Origin: an uncultured Bacteroides sp.
GTDB lineage: Bacteria; Bacteroidota; Bacteroidia; Bacteroidales; Bacteroidaceae
Direction of reading: 5' to 3'
Assembly: GCA_900553815.1 (NCBI GenBank)
Contig: USEY01000013.1
Span: 1-57,393, forward strand
DNA length: 57,393 nucleotides
Within the stretch, counting starts at the first letter, position 1. The number at the start of each line of letters is the position of its first letter. Positions 7,989 through 15,812 of this stretch are shown one piece after another. The notes beneath the pieces were generated by a model, which was given only the letters and a program-made list of their open reading frames with translations, was not told where the DNA came from and made no database searches. A program made the position numbers and the translations under genes.

Positions 7989-9642
7989 ATCTCTTACGCT
8001 CTATATCCTCTGTCTGGAAGAAGTAATCCGAATAGCGTATGCCCCATAAATCATAACGGTCAAACTGAACTGGCATCTTTGCGGCAAAACGTTCCCAACT
8101 TTTCTTCTCTTCAGCAGTCCAGGCATTCTCTGCCAATGCCGCCATACGTGGGAAAAGGAAAAACTCTAACTTCCAGGTAGTGGGCAAATATTCTGTCCAC
8201 AAACATCCCTGTACTCCCCATACTCTACTTGCCTGCTCTTCCGTCAAACTATCGGGCACAACCTGATATTCATACGCCTTACGCAAGTTCAAAGGGCCAG
8301 GAGCACCTACAATCGAAGGTGCATTGCGTGCTTCCTTACGGTTGAAATAGGTCCATCCCGAGCTGGTCATGATAGTGCGGTGTCCTCCCTTCAAAGCCTT
8401 GGCTCCAAAGGCTGGCTTACGCCAATTCATGACAATGCAATCTTTTGAAATGCCACCTTCCATTATCTCATCCCAACCGATAAGCGTCTTCCCCTTGGTA
8501 TTGACCACCCGTTGCACAAAGTGAATGAAATAGCTTTGCAATTCCTTTTCATCCTTCAAACCCTGCTCACGCATGAACTGCTGGGTCTGTTCAGACTCCT
8601 GCCACCACCGTTTGGCACATTCGTCACCACCCACATGAATATATTGTCCGGGAAACAGTTCGCACAACTCACCAAACACATCTTCCAGAAAATTGAACAC
8701 GGCCGGCACTGGTGCCAAAACATTATTGAACTTATTAAAGATACCCCACGTCAGCGCACACTTTTTAGCCTCCTCGGGCGTTGTACTAAACTCGGGATGT
8801 GCAGCCAACACAGCCATACAATGACCGGGAATATCAATTTCAGGGATGACCGTTATGCCACGCTCCGCAGCATAAGCCACTACCTCGCGCACATCGTCGT
8901 GGGTATAAAAGCCTCCGTATGGCATTTCTTTGTATGTGCCCGGATAGTAACCAATAATTTCTCCCTCACGCTTAGAGCCACGCTCGGTCAGTTCTGGATG
9001 ACTCTTCATATAGATGCGCCAGCCCTGATCATCGGTCAGATGCCAATGAAAATAATTCAATTTATGGAAAGCCATGAAATCAATGTAACGCTTCAGGTAA
9101 CTGACCGGAAAGAAATGGCGCACAACATCGAGATGCATGCCCCGATATTGAAAACGGGGATAATCATTGATGGTCAATGCAGGAAGTACCGGTATGGCTC
9201 CTGCTCTGACAGGGAGCAACTGTATGAGCGTCTGAATGCCATAAAACACCCCTGTAGCATCGGCACCTTCAATTGTAATGCCAACCTCAGGTTCAATACG
9301 CAAACAATAAGCACCAGCCTTATCATAACTTGAATTTAATGCCAAACGAATACGGTTTTCTTCCTGCTCTACTTTTTTCCTGTTCTTTCTTTTACCAGCT
9401 CCAACTGTATCAAACTCTATCGGCAACCCCAAATAACGCTCGGCATAATCTACCAAGTAAGTAGCTGAAAACGTCAAGGATTCATCGCCCACATAAAGAG
9501 GGATATGGGATTCAAGCATAAATTCTCCCTGTGCTTCTATAATTTCCACTGGTTCGGGAATAATGTTGTAACTATGTTCGCGGGCGGCCGAAGCTGAAAG
9601 TGTGCCGGCCATCAAGGCAGAAAACAAAATTTTTCGTACCAT
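7987..9642 (-). CDS. Beta-N-acetylhexosaminidase, GH20
   Basis: This enzyme removes terminal beta-linked GlcNAc or GalNAc from host glycans or peptidoglycan-type oligosaccharides by substrate-assisted catalysis. A signal peptide (about residues 1-20) predicts a periplasmic or surface location. A GH20b-type N-terminal domain is followed by the catalytic barrel (FHWHLTDDQGWR at about 198-209). The paired catalytic Asp340-Glu341 lies in HVGGDE, and PEIDIPGH at about 267-274. At 551 residues it is a two-domain enzyme without extra carbohydrate-binding modules. A Bacteroidetes promoter lies about 100 bp upstream (9742-9772). Its product would feed the NagA gene at 28515, although the two loci are not linked. 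Confidence 0.93.
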   Translation of the reverse strand: MVRKILFSALMAGTLSASAAREHSYNIIPEPVEIIEAQGEFMLESHIPLYVGDESLTFSATYLVDYAERYLGLPIEFDTVGAGKRKNRKKVEQEENRIRLALNSSYDKAGAYCLRIEPEVGITIEGADATGVFYGIQTLIQLLPVRAGAIPVLPALTINDYPRFQYRGMHLDVVRHFFPVSYLKRYIDFMAFHKLNYFHWHLTDDQGWRIYMKSHPELTERGSKREGEIIGYYPGTYKEMPYGGFYTHDDVREVVAYAAERGITVIPEIDIPGHCMAVLAAHPEFSTTPEEAKKCALTWGIFNKFNNVLAPVPAVFNFLEDVFGELCELFPGQYIHVGGDECAKRWWQESEQTQQFMREQGLKDEKELQSYFIHFVQRVVNTKGKTLIGWDEIMEGGISKDCIVMNWRKPAFGAKALKGGHRTIMTSSGWTYFNRKEARNAPSIVGAPGPLNLRKAYEYQVVPDSLTEEQASRVWGVQGCLWTEYLPTTWKLEFFLFPRMAALAENAWTAEEKKSWERFAAKMPVQFDRYDLWGIRYSDYFFQTEDIERKR

Positions 9643-9741
9643 CGTGTATTTTTCTAATTATTAGGTTTTACATTAAAATATCAATAGCTGGTTGCTTCTC
9701 CCGGCTTAGCCACTCTTGCCGAAATATACACCAACTGACCG

Positions 9742-9772
9742 CAAATATAGTGAAAGGTAAGAGCAGAGGCAA
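9742..9772 (-). promoter_or_regulatory. Promoter of the GH20 gene
   Basis: On the reverse strand TATATTTG (9742-9749) is preceded by TTG (9770-9772) at 20-bp spacing, matching the Bacteroidetes sigma-ABfr consensus. It predicts a 5' leader of roughly 90 nt. Confidence 0.65.
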
Positions 9773-9929
9773 ATGAAAACAAAGATATCGAAACACAACT
9801 CAGTCTAATTATACACGACCCAACACAAACCTCATTCAAGAACAACCTTTCTTTTAGTATTAAGCTGTCAGTTTAAAAGACAAAACGCCCAATATAGTTA
9901 TCTTTTCTTCCTTTTTCCCATCCAATTAT

Positions 9930-9959
9930 TTGCTATCTATACAGAAAAGCCTATATTTG
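9930..9959 (+). promoter_or_regulatory. Promoter of the acyl-CoA ligase gene
   Basis: TTG (9930-9932) and TATATTTG (9952-9959) are 19 bp apart. The ATG is at 9989, so the leader is short. Together with 9742-9772 this explains most of the 346-bp divergent gap 9643-9988; nothing else was recognised there. Confidence 0.7.
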
Positions 9960-9988
9960 CACAATTCCAACCAAAATGTGCAATATAT

Positions 9989-11647
9989 ATGGAACAAAGT
10001 TTTATTGCTTTTATAGAGAACAGCATCAAGCAAAACTGGGACTTGGATGCACTGACCGACTACAAAGGAGCTACTTTACAATACAAAGATGTAGCTCGCA
10101 AGATAGAGAAGCTGCATATCATATTTGAAGCAAGCGGCATAAAGAAAGGAGATAAAATAGCCGTCTGCGGACGCAACAGTTCACATTGGGGAGTTACATT
10201 TCTGGCTACACTGACCTATGGAGCCGTCATTGTCCCTATTCTACACGAATTCAAAGCAGATAATGTACATAATATAGTGAACCACTCGGAAGCCAAATTA
10301 CTCTTTGTAGGTGATATGGTGTGGGAGAACCTCAATGAAAGTGCCATGCCACTACTGGAAGGTATCATGTTGATGAACGATTTCTCCATCCTGGTATCGC
10401 GCAGCGAGAAACTGGATTTCGCCCGCGAACACCTGAATGAAATGTTTGGCAAGAAATATCCCAAGAACTTCCGAAAGGAACACATATCCTATCACAAAGA
10501 CGAACCCGAAGAGCTTGCCGTACTCAATTACACCTCGGGTACGACCAGCTACTCCAAAGGTGTCATGTTGCCCTACCGCAGTCTTTGGGCCAATACCCAG
10601 TTCGCCTTCGAAGTCTTGCCGCTGAAAGCCGGTGACAAGCTGGTGTGTATTCTTCCAATGGCCCACATGTACGGACTGGCCTTTGAATTCCTCTATGAAT
10701 TTGCCGTAGGTTGCCACATCTATTACCTCACGCGCATGCCCAGTCCTAAAATCATTTTCCAAGCTTTTGCCGAAGTCAAACCCAACTTGGTGGTATCTGT
10801 TCCACTTATCATTGAGAAAATAATCAAGAAGAATGTACTCCCCAAGCTGGAAACTCCTACCATGAAGCTACTGTTGAAGCTGCCCTTCATCAACGATAAG
10901 ATAAAAGCTACGGTAAGGGAACAAGTTATCAATGCGTTTGGCGGTAACTTTGTAGAAATAATCATAGGCGGTGCTGCTTTCAATCAGGAAGTAGAGCATT
11001 TTCTGCGCATGATTGACCTTCCATATACAGTGGGCTATGGCATGACAGAGTGTGGTCCCATCATTTGCTATGAAGATTGGAAACGCTTCAAAGTTGGCTC
11101 GTGCGGAAAGGGCGTGCAACGCATGGAAGTCAAAATTCTGTCGCCCGACCCAGCCAATATTCCTGGTGAAATTGTATGCCGCGGTCCGTACGTCATGTTG
11201 GGCTACTTCAAGAACCCAGAGGCTACAGCACAAGTTCTTGACAAGGACGGATGGTTGCATACAGGCGACCTGGCACTGATGGATGAAGAAGGCAACGTCA
11301 CCATTAAAGGACGCAGCAAGAATATGCTGCTGGGTCCTAACGGACAAAATATTTATCCGGAAGAAATAGAAGACAAACTCAACAACATGCCTTATGTGTC
11401 TGAAAGTATCATCGTACAACAAAATGAGAAACTGGTAGGACTGGTATATCCTGATTTTGAAGAAGCCTTTGCCAATGGACTGAAGAATGAGGATATTGAA
11501 CGCATCATGGAGGAAAACAGAGTGGCCCTCAATGCCGAATTGCCCGCTTACAGCCAGATTTCAAAGATGAAAATCTACCCTGAAGAGTTTGAAAAGACTC
11601 CCAAGAAGTCTATCAAGCGTTTCCTCTATCAAGAAGCCAAAGGATAG
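9989..11647 (+). CDS. AMP-forming acyl-CoA synthetase (long-chain fatty acid-CoA ligase type)
   Basis: This enzyme activates a carboxylic acid, probably a fatty acid, via an acyl-AMP to acyl-CoA. The P-loop-like motif YTSGTTSYSKG lies at residues 181-191. The A5 region GYGMTECGP at about 348 and the A7/A8 region HTGDLALMDEEG...GRSKNMLLGPNGQNIYPEE are followed by a C-terminal subdomain with the late Lys (KTPKKSIKRF). The 552 residues are slightly short for FadD but typical of the Bacteroidetes form. There is no signal peptide, so it is cytoplasmic. It is monocistronic, with its own promoter and a strong terminator at 11662-11710. Chain-length specificity cannot be deduced. Confidence 0.88.
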   Translation: MEQSFIAFIENSIKQNWDLDALTDYKGATLQYKDVARKIEKLHIIFEASGIKKGDKIAVCGRNSSHWGVTFLATLTYGAVIVPILHEFKADNVHNIVNHSEAKLLFVGDMVWENLNESAMPLLEGIMLMNDFSILVSRSEKLDFAREHLNEMFGKKYPKNFRKEHISYHKDEPEELAVLNYTSGTTSYSKGVMLPYRSLWANTQFAFEVLPLKAGDKLVCILPMAHMYGLAFEFLYEFAVGCHIYYLTRMPSPKIIFQAFAEVKPNLVVSVPLIIEKIIKKNVLPKLETPTMKLLLKLPFINDKIKATVREQVINAFGGNFVEIIIGGAAFNQEVEHFLRMIDLPYTVGYGMTECGPIICYEDWKRFKVGSCGKGVQRMEVKILSPDPANIPGEIVCRGPYVMLGYFKNPEATAQVLDKDGWLHTGDLALMDEEGNVTIKGRSKNMLLGPNGQNIYPEEIEDKLNNMPYVSESIIVQQNEKLVGLVYPDFEEAFANGLKNEDIERIMEENRVALNAELPAYSQISKMKIYPEEFEKTPKKSIKRFLYQEAKG

Positions 11648-11661
11648 AACAAAAGCAAGCA

Positions 11662-11715
11662 CGCGCCCATTTCCTTCAACAAAATACTCTAAAAAGGAAA
11701 TGGGCGCGCCTTTTG
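11662..11715 (+). terminator. Intrinsic terminator after the acyl-CoA ligase gene
   Basis: A perfect 15-bp stem (arms 11662-11676 and 11694-11708) with a 17-nt loop is followed by CCTTTTGTT. Confidence 0.85.
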
Positions 11716-11848
11716 TTCATAGGACAAGACTTAAACTACTGTTTAGAATAGACATCATTCTATTTTAAATCGACTTTCATCTCTAAGTCAAAAAAAGAAA
11801 ATATTCTAACCATTAACTAAACCAAAGAATCCGTATCATTATAACATC

Positions 11849-13078
11849 ATGCGCCTCAACCTGTTATTTATCGCCCTGTTGCTAACCGTCCATATTCAGG
11901 CACAAACGCAGCAGACAACGCCAAACATCAACTTTGCCAAAACATCCCATAGAGTAAACCTATCCTTGTGGAAGAATATTGCCACGCAACCCACTGACAC
12001 AACCAGTGCTACTGCCTTCAATCTGGGTATCTACTCTTCCATGAACCGGCTTGACGGACTAAGTGTAAACATTTTAAGCTCGGTGGTAGGCAGAAACATG
12101 AACGGCATGCAGATAGCAGGTCTGTCGAACATGACCGGCGGAAGCATGACCGGATTACAAATAGCCGGCATCTGCAACGTCAACGGCAATAACCTTACCG
12201 GCGTATCTGTTGCCGGTCTTGTTTCACTGACCGGCAACGAAGCCCGTGGACTATTGGCATCCTCCATTGCCAACATTGCCGGTGAAAACAGTGCTGGACT
12301 GGTTATTGGCGGGCTTATGAATATTTGTGGAGAAAATGCCGCTGGAGTCCATTTGGGAGGAATTACCAACATTGCAGGAGGAAACTTCCGAGGGGTGGCA
12401 CTCGCAGGTCTGCTGGGAGTAGCCGGAGGTTCGGTGAACGGTGTTCAGATTTCAGGATTGGGCAATATCACAGCCGAAGACTTACATGGTATCCAAGTCT
12501 CAGCCTTACTCAATGTTACCGGCAAGGAAATGACCGGTCTTCAATTATCACCTGTAAACATGGCTATTCGCGCTAAAGGACTTCAGATAGGACTGGTGAA
12601 CTACTACAAGGAAAATTTAGACGGGTTCCAACTGGGCTTGGTAAATGCCAATCCCAACACACACATCCAACCCATGATATTCGGTGGAACAGCTACCAAA
12701 TTCAATGCCGGAGTAAGGTTCAAGAACAATCTCTACTACACCATCCTCGGCGCTGGTACGCACTATCTGGACCTCAACGACAAATTCTCAGCCTCTTTCT
12801 TCTACCGTGCAGGAATAGAACTTCCGCTCTACAAGCAATTGTTCATCAGCGGCGACCTTGGATACCAGCATATCGAAACCTTCCGCAATAAAGACTACGG
12901 ATACCCCGCACGGCTCTATGCCCTGCAGGCAAGGGTCAACCTTGAATATCGGTTTAATGAAAGAATAGGTGTATTTCTCACCGGTGGCTATGGAGGAAGC
13001 AGCTACTATAATAAAGGAGTGACATACGACAAAGGTATCATTGTAGAAGGAGGAGTAGTTCTACTCAGTTTCAAGTAG
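11849..13078 (+). CDS. Exported repeat protein, LA_2272-like surface repeat family
   Basis: The signal peptide ends near residue 18 (HIQAQ). From residue 70 to 229 I count ten consecutive units of exactly 16 residues with the pattern GxxIxGLxNixGxxxx, for example GLQIAGICNVNGNNLT. Two degenerate units (GLQIGLVNYY, GFQLGLVNA) follow. Such spacing suggests a regular beta-solenoid-like stack. The remaining C-terminal part has alternating aromatic strands and ends in VVLLSFK, like a small outer-membrane barrel. The architecture matches proteins annotated as LA_2272 surface repeat family. The function is unknown; surface display with a solenoid anchored by a barrel is inference. It is monocistronic between two long non-coding gaps. 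Confidence 0.75.
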   Translation: MRLNLLFIALLLTVHIQAQTQQTTPNINFAKTSHRVNLSLWKNIATQPTDTTSATAFNLGIYSSMNRLDGLSVNILSSVVGRNMNGMQIAGLSNMTGGSMTGLQIAGICNVNGNNLTGVSVAGLVSLTGNEARGLLASSIANIAGENSAGLVIGGLMNICGENAAGVHLGGITNIAGGNFRGVALAGLLGVAGGSVNGVQISGLGNITAEDLHGIQVSALLNVTGKEMTGLQLSPVNMAIRAKGLQIGLVNYYKENLDGFQLGLVNANPNTHIQPMIFGGTATKFNAGVRFKNNLYYTILGAGTHYLDLNDKFSASFFYRAGIELPLYKQLFISGDLGYQHIETFRNKDYGYPARLYALQARVNLEYRFNERIGVFLTGGYGGSSYYNKGVTYDKGIIVEGGVVLLSFK

Positions 13079-13267
13079 CATAACTCTATAACCACTTGGC
13101 AAGCTATCTCCATAAACGGCAAATCAGCCTACCTGCACTAAAAACAAAAAGATACAGATTATAGTATTTACCTTACAAAAGACTTCTGATACAGGCAAAC
13201 AGCTTACGCTGCCTTTATTCAAACCATGCAAAATAGCTTGGTTCAAGGAGTCAAAATAGCTCTTGAG

Positions 13268-13334
13268 TCATAAAATATACCATGTTTTACTCCATAAAGT
13301 CCATAGTTATGGTGCAAAACATGGTATATTATGA
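13268..13334. repeat. Large inverted repeat (possible cruciform or hairpin)
   Basis: The left arm 13268-13288 pairs with the right arm 13316-13334: 15 uninterrupted pairs (AATATACCATGTTTT) plus four outer pairs (TCAT/ATGA) after a 2-nt bulge. The 27-nt loop contains a further CCATA/TATGG pairing. It lies about 190 bp downstream of the repeat-protein gene. Confidence 0.7.
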
Positions 13335-13608
13335 CAGAAAAGTGGCATTCTTTTCATCACAAATACGGCTCTTTCATGCTAAAAACCCGTATCTGATGAC
13401 CGATGCAGCCGTATCCTTCAGCTTTAGCAGGCGTCTGCATCAGATTTTTCAGCCAATTTGCCCCTGATTCATCCGGTTTTCAAACCTATTTGCCTTTCTT
13501 TTCTTCTATTTCAATTGTAAACATTCTTCTAATTAACTATAATATAGATATTTACAGAAAATCGTTCCGTTTTTTTCGACCAGCCTGTCCTTTGGTCCAA
13601 AATAAACG

Positions 13609-13639
13609 ATTCTCGCGCATTAGAAAATACAAAATGTCA
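13609..13639. repeat. Dispersed intergenic repeat, copy 1
   Basis: This 31-bp segment matches 26407-26437 at 26 of 31 positions (ATTCTC..GC.TTAGAAAATACAAA.TG.CA). Both copies are non-coding. Confidence 0.55.
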
Positions 13640-13693
13640 AAATGACAAATTTATCTATACCAATAGTAGCTACCAACCCGAATGCTTTATCTC

Positions 13694-14581
13694 TTAACGC
13701 CAGACAAGATAAGTTGTATTGACAGGAACCGGCTGTTGGGGCAGTTTCCCAAACTCATGCCGATTTCCATCCTTATCCACAGCCCAACCATAAGAATCAG
13801 AACCAACGATATAAACAGCCTGATTGACTCCTAACTCAACCAAAGCCTGTGAAAAGTCATGAAAGGATACTTCATCTACCGTCTCTGCCATGAAGATTTC
13901 ACCTTGTCGGTCGCATATACCGCGACGTACAGATTTCCCTTTCGGCTTATTTTCTACGACCTGTCCGTTGCAGACTAACGGATATTGACGGAAGAAATAT
14001 CCTTCTTTTTCGGTGGCAGCCTCAAACAATGGAGAGTTTTCGGCTACGCCAACGTACACTTGTCCCTCAATACTGGCACAATAGCCTCGCTTCGATAATC
14101 CCCACGACAGCGGCTTCCCCTTACACACAAAAGCACCAACAATCCCTCCATTGTCGGCTCTCAAGTCGGCCGCACGGGCTATGTAGACAATGGTCGTATC
14201 ATGCAATTCTATCTGTCCTGTTTGCAGGGTCATTTGGGCATGGTGAGGAACATATAACTTTAAAGCTACCTCATTGGCCACCGTATCTATGATTTCAACA
14301 AATGCCTTCTCTGAAATACCTGCCTGCAATCCCAGTTTCGGCCTATGGGGCTGAGAACTTTTCATCGCTCCACTTTCTGCCTCTGCTCCGACTGGAGCAG
14401 AAACCGCCTCCTGCCGTTTCGCAGGAGAATATGCAAGATAACATACCAACATGCCTGCAACAACAACCAGTAAAGCCGCAATCACCACCACACCAACGCG
14501 ATGCTTACGTTTACGCCCCATGCTTTCCTTCCCAATGACCCGAATCTGGTCATCACCTATATCCTTGAAATCTTTCATCAT
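13694..14581 (-). CDS. Membrane-anchored phosphodiester-glycosidase-like protein (NAGPA/DUF2233-like)
   Basis: This 295-residue protein has a basic N-terminus and one membrane helix (about residues 29-52), so the C-terminal domain should face the periplasm. That domain resembles the NAGPA/DUF2233 family: an early ADLRADNGGIVGAFVCKGK segment, GKSVRRGICDRQGEIFM, and an SFHDFSQALVELGVNQAVYI helix-strand that in relatives precedes a conserved glycine-rich Ser/Asp tail. That tail is here VGSDSYGWAV rather than LDGGGS, so catalysis is uncertain. The ATG overlaps the stop of the upstream LytTR frame by 4 bp (14578-14581), indicating coupling. Because that upstream frame is broken by a TGA, expression of this gene may be reduced. 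The function is inferred and not secure. Confidence 0.6.
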   Translation of the reverse strand: MMKDFKDIGDDQIRVIGKESMGRKRKHRVGVVVIAALLVVVAGMLVCYLAYSPAKRQEAVSAPVGAEAESGAMKSSQPHRPKLGLQAGISEKAFVEIIDTVANEVALKLYVPHHAQMTLQTGQIELHDTTIVYIARAADLRADNGGIVGAFVCKGKPLSWGLSKRGYCASIEGQVYVGVAENSPLFEAATEKEGYFFRQYPLVCNGQVVENKPKGKSVRRGICDRQGEIFMAETVDEVSFHDFSQALVELGVNQAVYIVGSDSYGWAVDKDGNRHEFGKLPQQPVPVNTTYLVWR

Positions 14582-14937
14582 TGCTTCACCTCCTTTTCCA
14601 AAAGTTCCTTCAGCTGTCTGAGTGCTTCCTTCGATGCCGACACCGTATGACTGAATGACTGTGCATCAGAAAGTATCAATTTCTGCTTCGGAACGTTGAT
14701 ATAATAAATGTAGGAACGGTTTATTATCAGACTCTTACCTATTCAGATAAAAAGTTCTCCCTCACTTCCCAACTGGCAAGCTATCATTTTCTCTATCTGC
14801 CCCAGTTGAAAAGAAAGCATACGAGTTTCCCCATCGGACTGAACTAACGTAGAATAATTGCCATCGGAAGCAATATAGACAATACCGTCCGGAGTAATGC
14901 GTACCAAATCAATAGAAGTTGATAATACTAACTGCAT
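14578..14937 (-). pseudogene. LytTR DNA-binding regulator interrupted by an in-frame TGA
   Basis: The reading frame from ATG 14937 encodes a stand-alone LytTR domain: IVYIASDGNYSTLVQSDG, then SFQLGQIEKMI and GELFI. It stops at TGA 14745-14743 after 64 residues. In the same frame, without any shift, it continues as IGKSLIINRSYIYYINVP and LSASKEALRQL-type sequence (here SASKEALRQLKELL) to a second stop at 14580-14578, for 119 codons in all. LytTR domains carry Arg at the interrupted site (F-I-R-I/L-G-K-S), and CGA to TGA is a single transition. The promoter (14960-14990) is intact and the downstream gene is coupled to the second stop. It is either a true nonsense mutation or a sequencing error. 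Confidence 0.8.
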
Positions 14938-14959
14938 CTTTATCCAAATTCTTTTTAGA

Positions 14960-14990
14960 CAAAAGTAGTGCGTTTTTCCAAACTCTACAA
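14960..14990 (-). promoter_or_regulatory. Promoter of the LytTR frame
   Basis: On the reverse strand TACTTTTG (14960-14967) is preceded by TTG (14988-14990) with a 20-bp spacer. The broken regulator is therefore still likely to be transcribed. The rest of 14991-15190 shows nothing recognisable. Confidence 0.6.
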
Positions 14991-15195
14991 ATACGAACCA
15001 TATATATGAATCGATATACTGATTGATTAGCTATTCCTTCCCAGCCAGCATCCTCAGTGGCAACACCGACAACAACAACTGTTACCTCATGAATTTCCGT
15101 TTCAGAATACTCCCCAGACAGGTTCTTACATCTTCGTTTTCTGCTTCTTTAATACTATTTCGCATACTGACAGGCCATAATCAAGAAAAAAAAGA

Positions 15196-15203
15196 TACCT
15201 TTG
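15196..15203 (+). promoter_or_regulatory. Probable -7 element of the DUF1573 gene
   Basis: TACCTTTG lies 30 bp before the ATG at 15234. No clear TTG is seen at the -33 position. Confidence 0.5.
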
Positions 15204-15233
15204 CCGCTGGAATTATAATAAAAAATAATAGTC

Positions 15234-15629
15234 ATGAAGAAATTAGTAAGTTATGTATGGATGCTGGTTCTGAGCATCACTTTCGCTGTAGCCCAAGGCA
15301 ATGCAGATATTAAATTTGACAAAACGACACACGACTTCGGACAGTTCTCTGATAAAGACCCCATTGTAAGCCATACGTTCACATTTACCAACGTAGGCGA
15401 TGCACCACTGGTCATTCACCAAGCCACAGCTTCATGCGGTTGTACAGTTCCCGAATACACGCAAGAGCCCATCATGCCGGGTAAGAAAGGTACAGTTAAG
15501 GTTACTTATAACGGCACAGGCCGTCTTCCCGGACATTTCCGCAAATCCATCACTCTACGCACCAATGCCAAGAATGAGATGATGAGAATCTACATTGAAG
15601 GCGAAATGACAAGCGAAAACAAAAAATAA
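15234..15629 (+). CDS. DUF1573 exported protein
   Basis: This is a 131-residue protein with a signal peptide (cleavage near AVAQG, residue about 21) and a single DUF1573 domain, an immunoglobulin/MSP-like beta sandwich. Visible family features are the FDKTTHDFGQF start, HTFTFTNVGDAPLVI, and the TASCGCTVP motif containing the conserved Cys pair. It has no lipobox, so it is probably periplasmic. The family is abundant in Bacteroidetes and its function is not established. It has its own promoter-like element and ends at a strong terminator (15653-15684), so it is monocistronic. Confidence 0.88.
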   Translation: MKKLVSYVWMLVLSITFAVAQGNADIKFDKTTHDFGQFSDKDPIVSHTFTFTNVGDAPLVIHQATASCGCTVPEYTQEPIMPGKKGTVKVTYNGTGRLPGHFRKSITLRTNAKNEMMRIYIEGEMTSENKK

Positions 15630-15652
15630 AGACTTACCAAGCATACAAAAAG

Positions 15653-15684
15653 AAAGGAGGATAGAGCTATTCTCCTTTTTTTTT
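15653..15684 (+). terminator. Intrinsic terminator after the DUF1573 gene
   Basis: Arms AAAGGAGGATAG (15653-15664) and CTATTCTCCTTT (15667-15678) form a 12-bp stem with one mismatch, followed by a run of T to 15684. Confidence 0.85.
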
Positions 15685-15812
15685 GCTTTCTTTGAATCCT
15701 AATTTTAGAGGAAAGATAAAAAACGTGCCATCCATAACGGTAGACACATAAATTTCTGCTATCCTCTGTATCGCAAGTCATTCATTAAATTAAACTAACA
15801 ATAGAAACAGAC

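Larger units (their letters stand above)
13079..13693. other. 615-bp non-coding gap with inverted repeats
   Basis: I see no convincing gene; the short ORFs here lack family features. It holds a large inverted repeat (13268-13334), 8-bp arms ATACGGCT / AGCCGTAT around 13360-13415, and one copy of a dispersed element (13609-13639). The next gene, on the reverse strand, ends at 13694. Confidence 0.6.

Noticed and set aside
8512..9333. 273-codon forward frame opposite the GH20 gene
   Set aside because: It is a shadow of the GH20 coding strand and lacks a plausible protein pattern.
13282..13645. Two forward frames of 61 and 80 codons in the gene-free stretch
   Set aside because: They overlap inverted repeats, are rich in Phe and Ser as expected of AT-rich non-coding DNA, and have no recognisable features.
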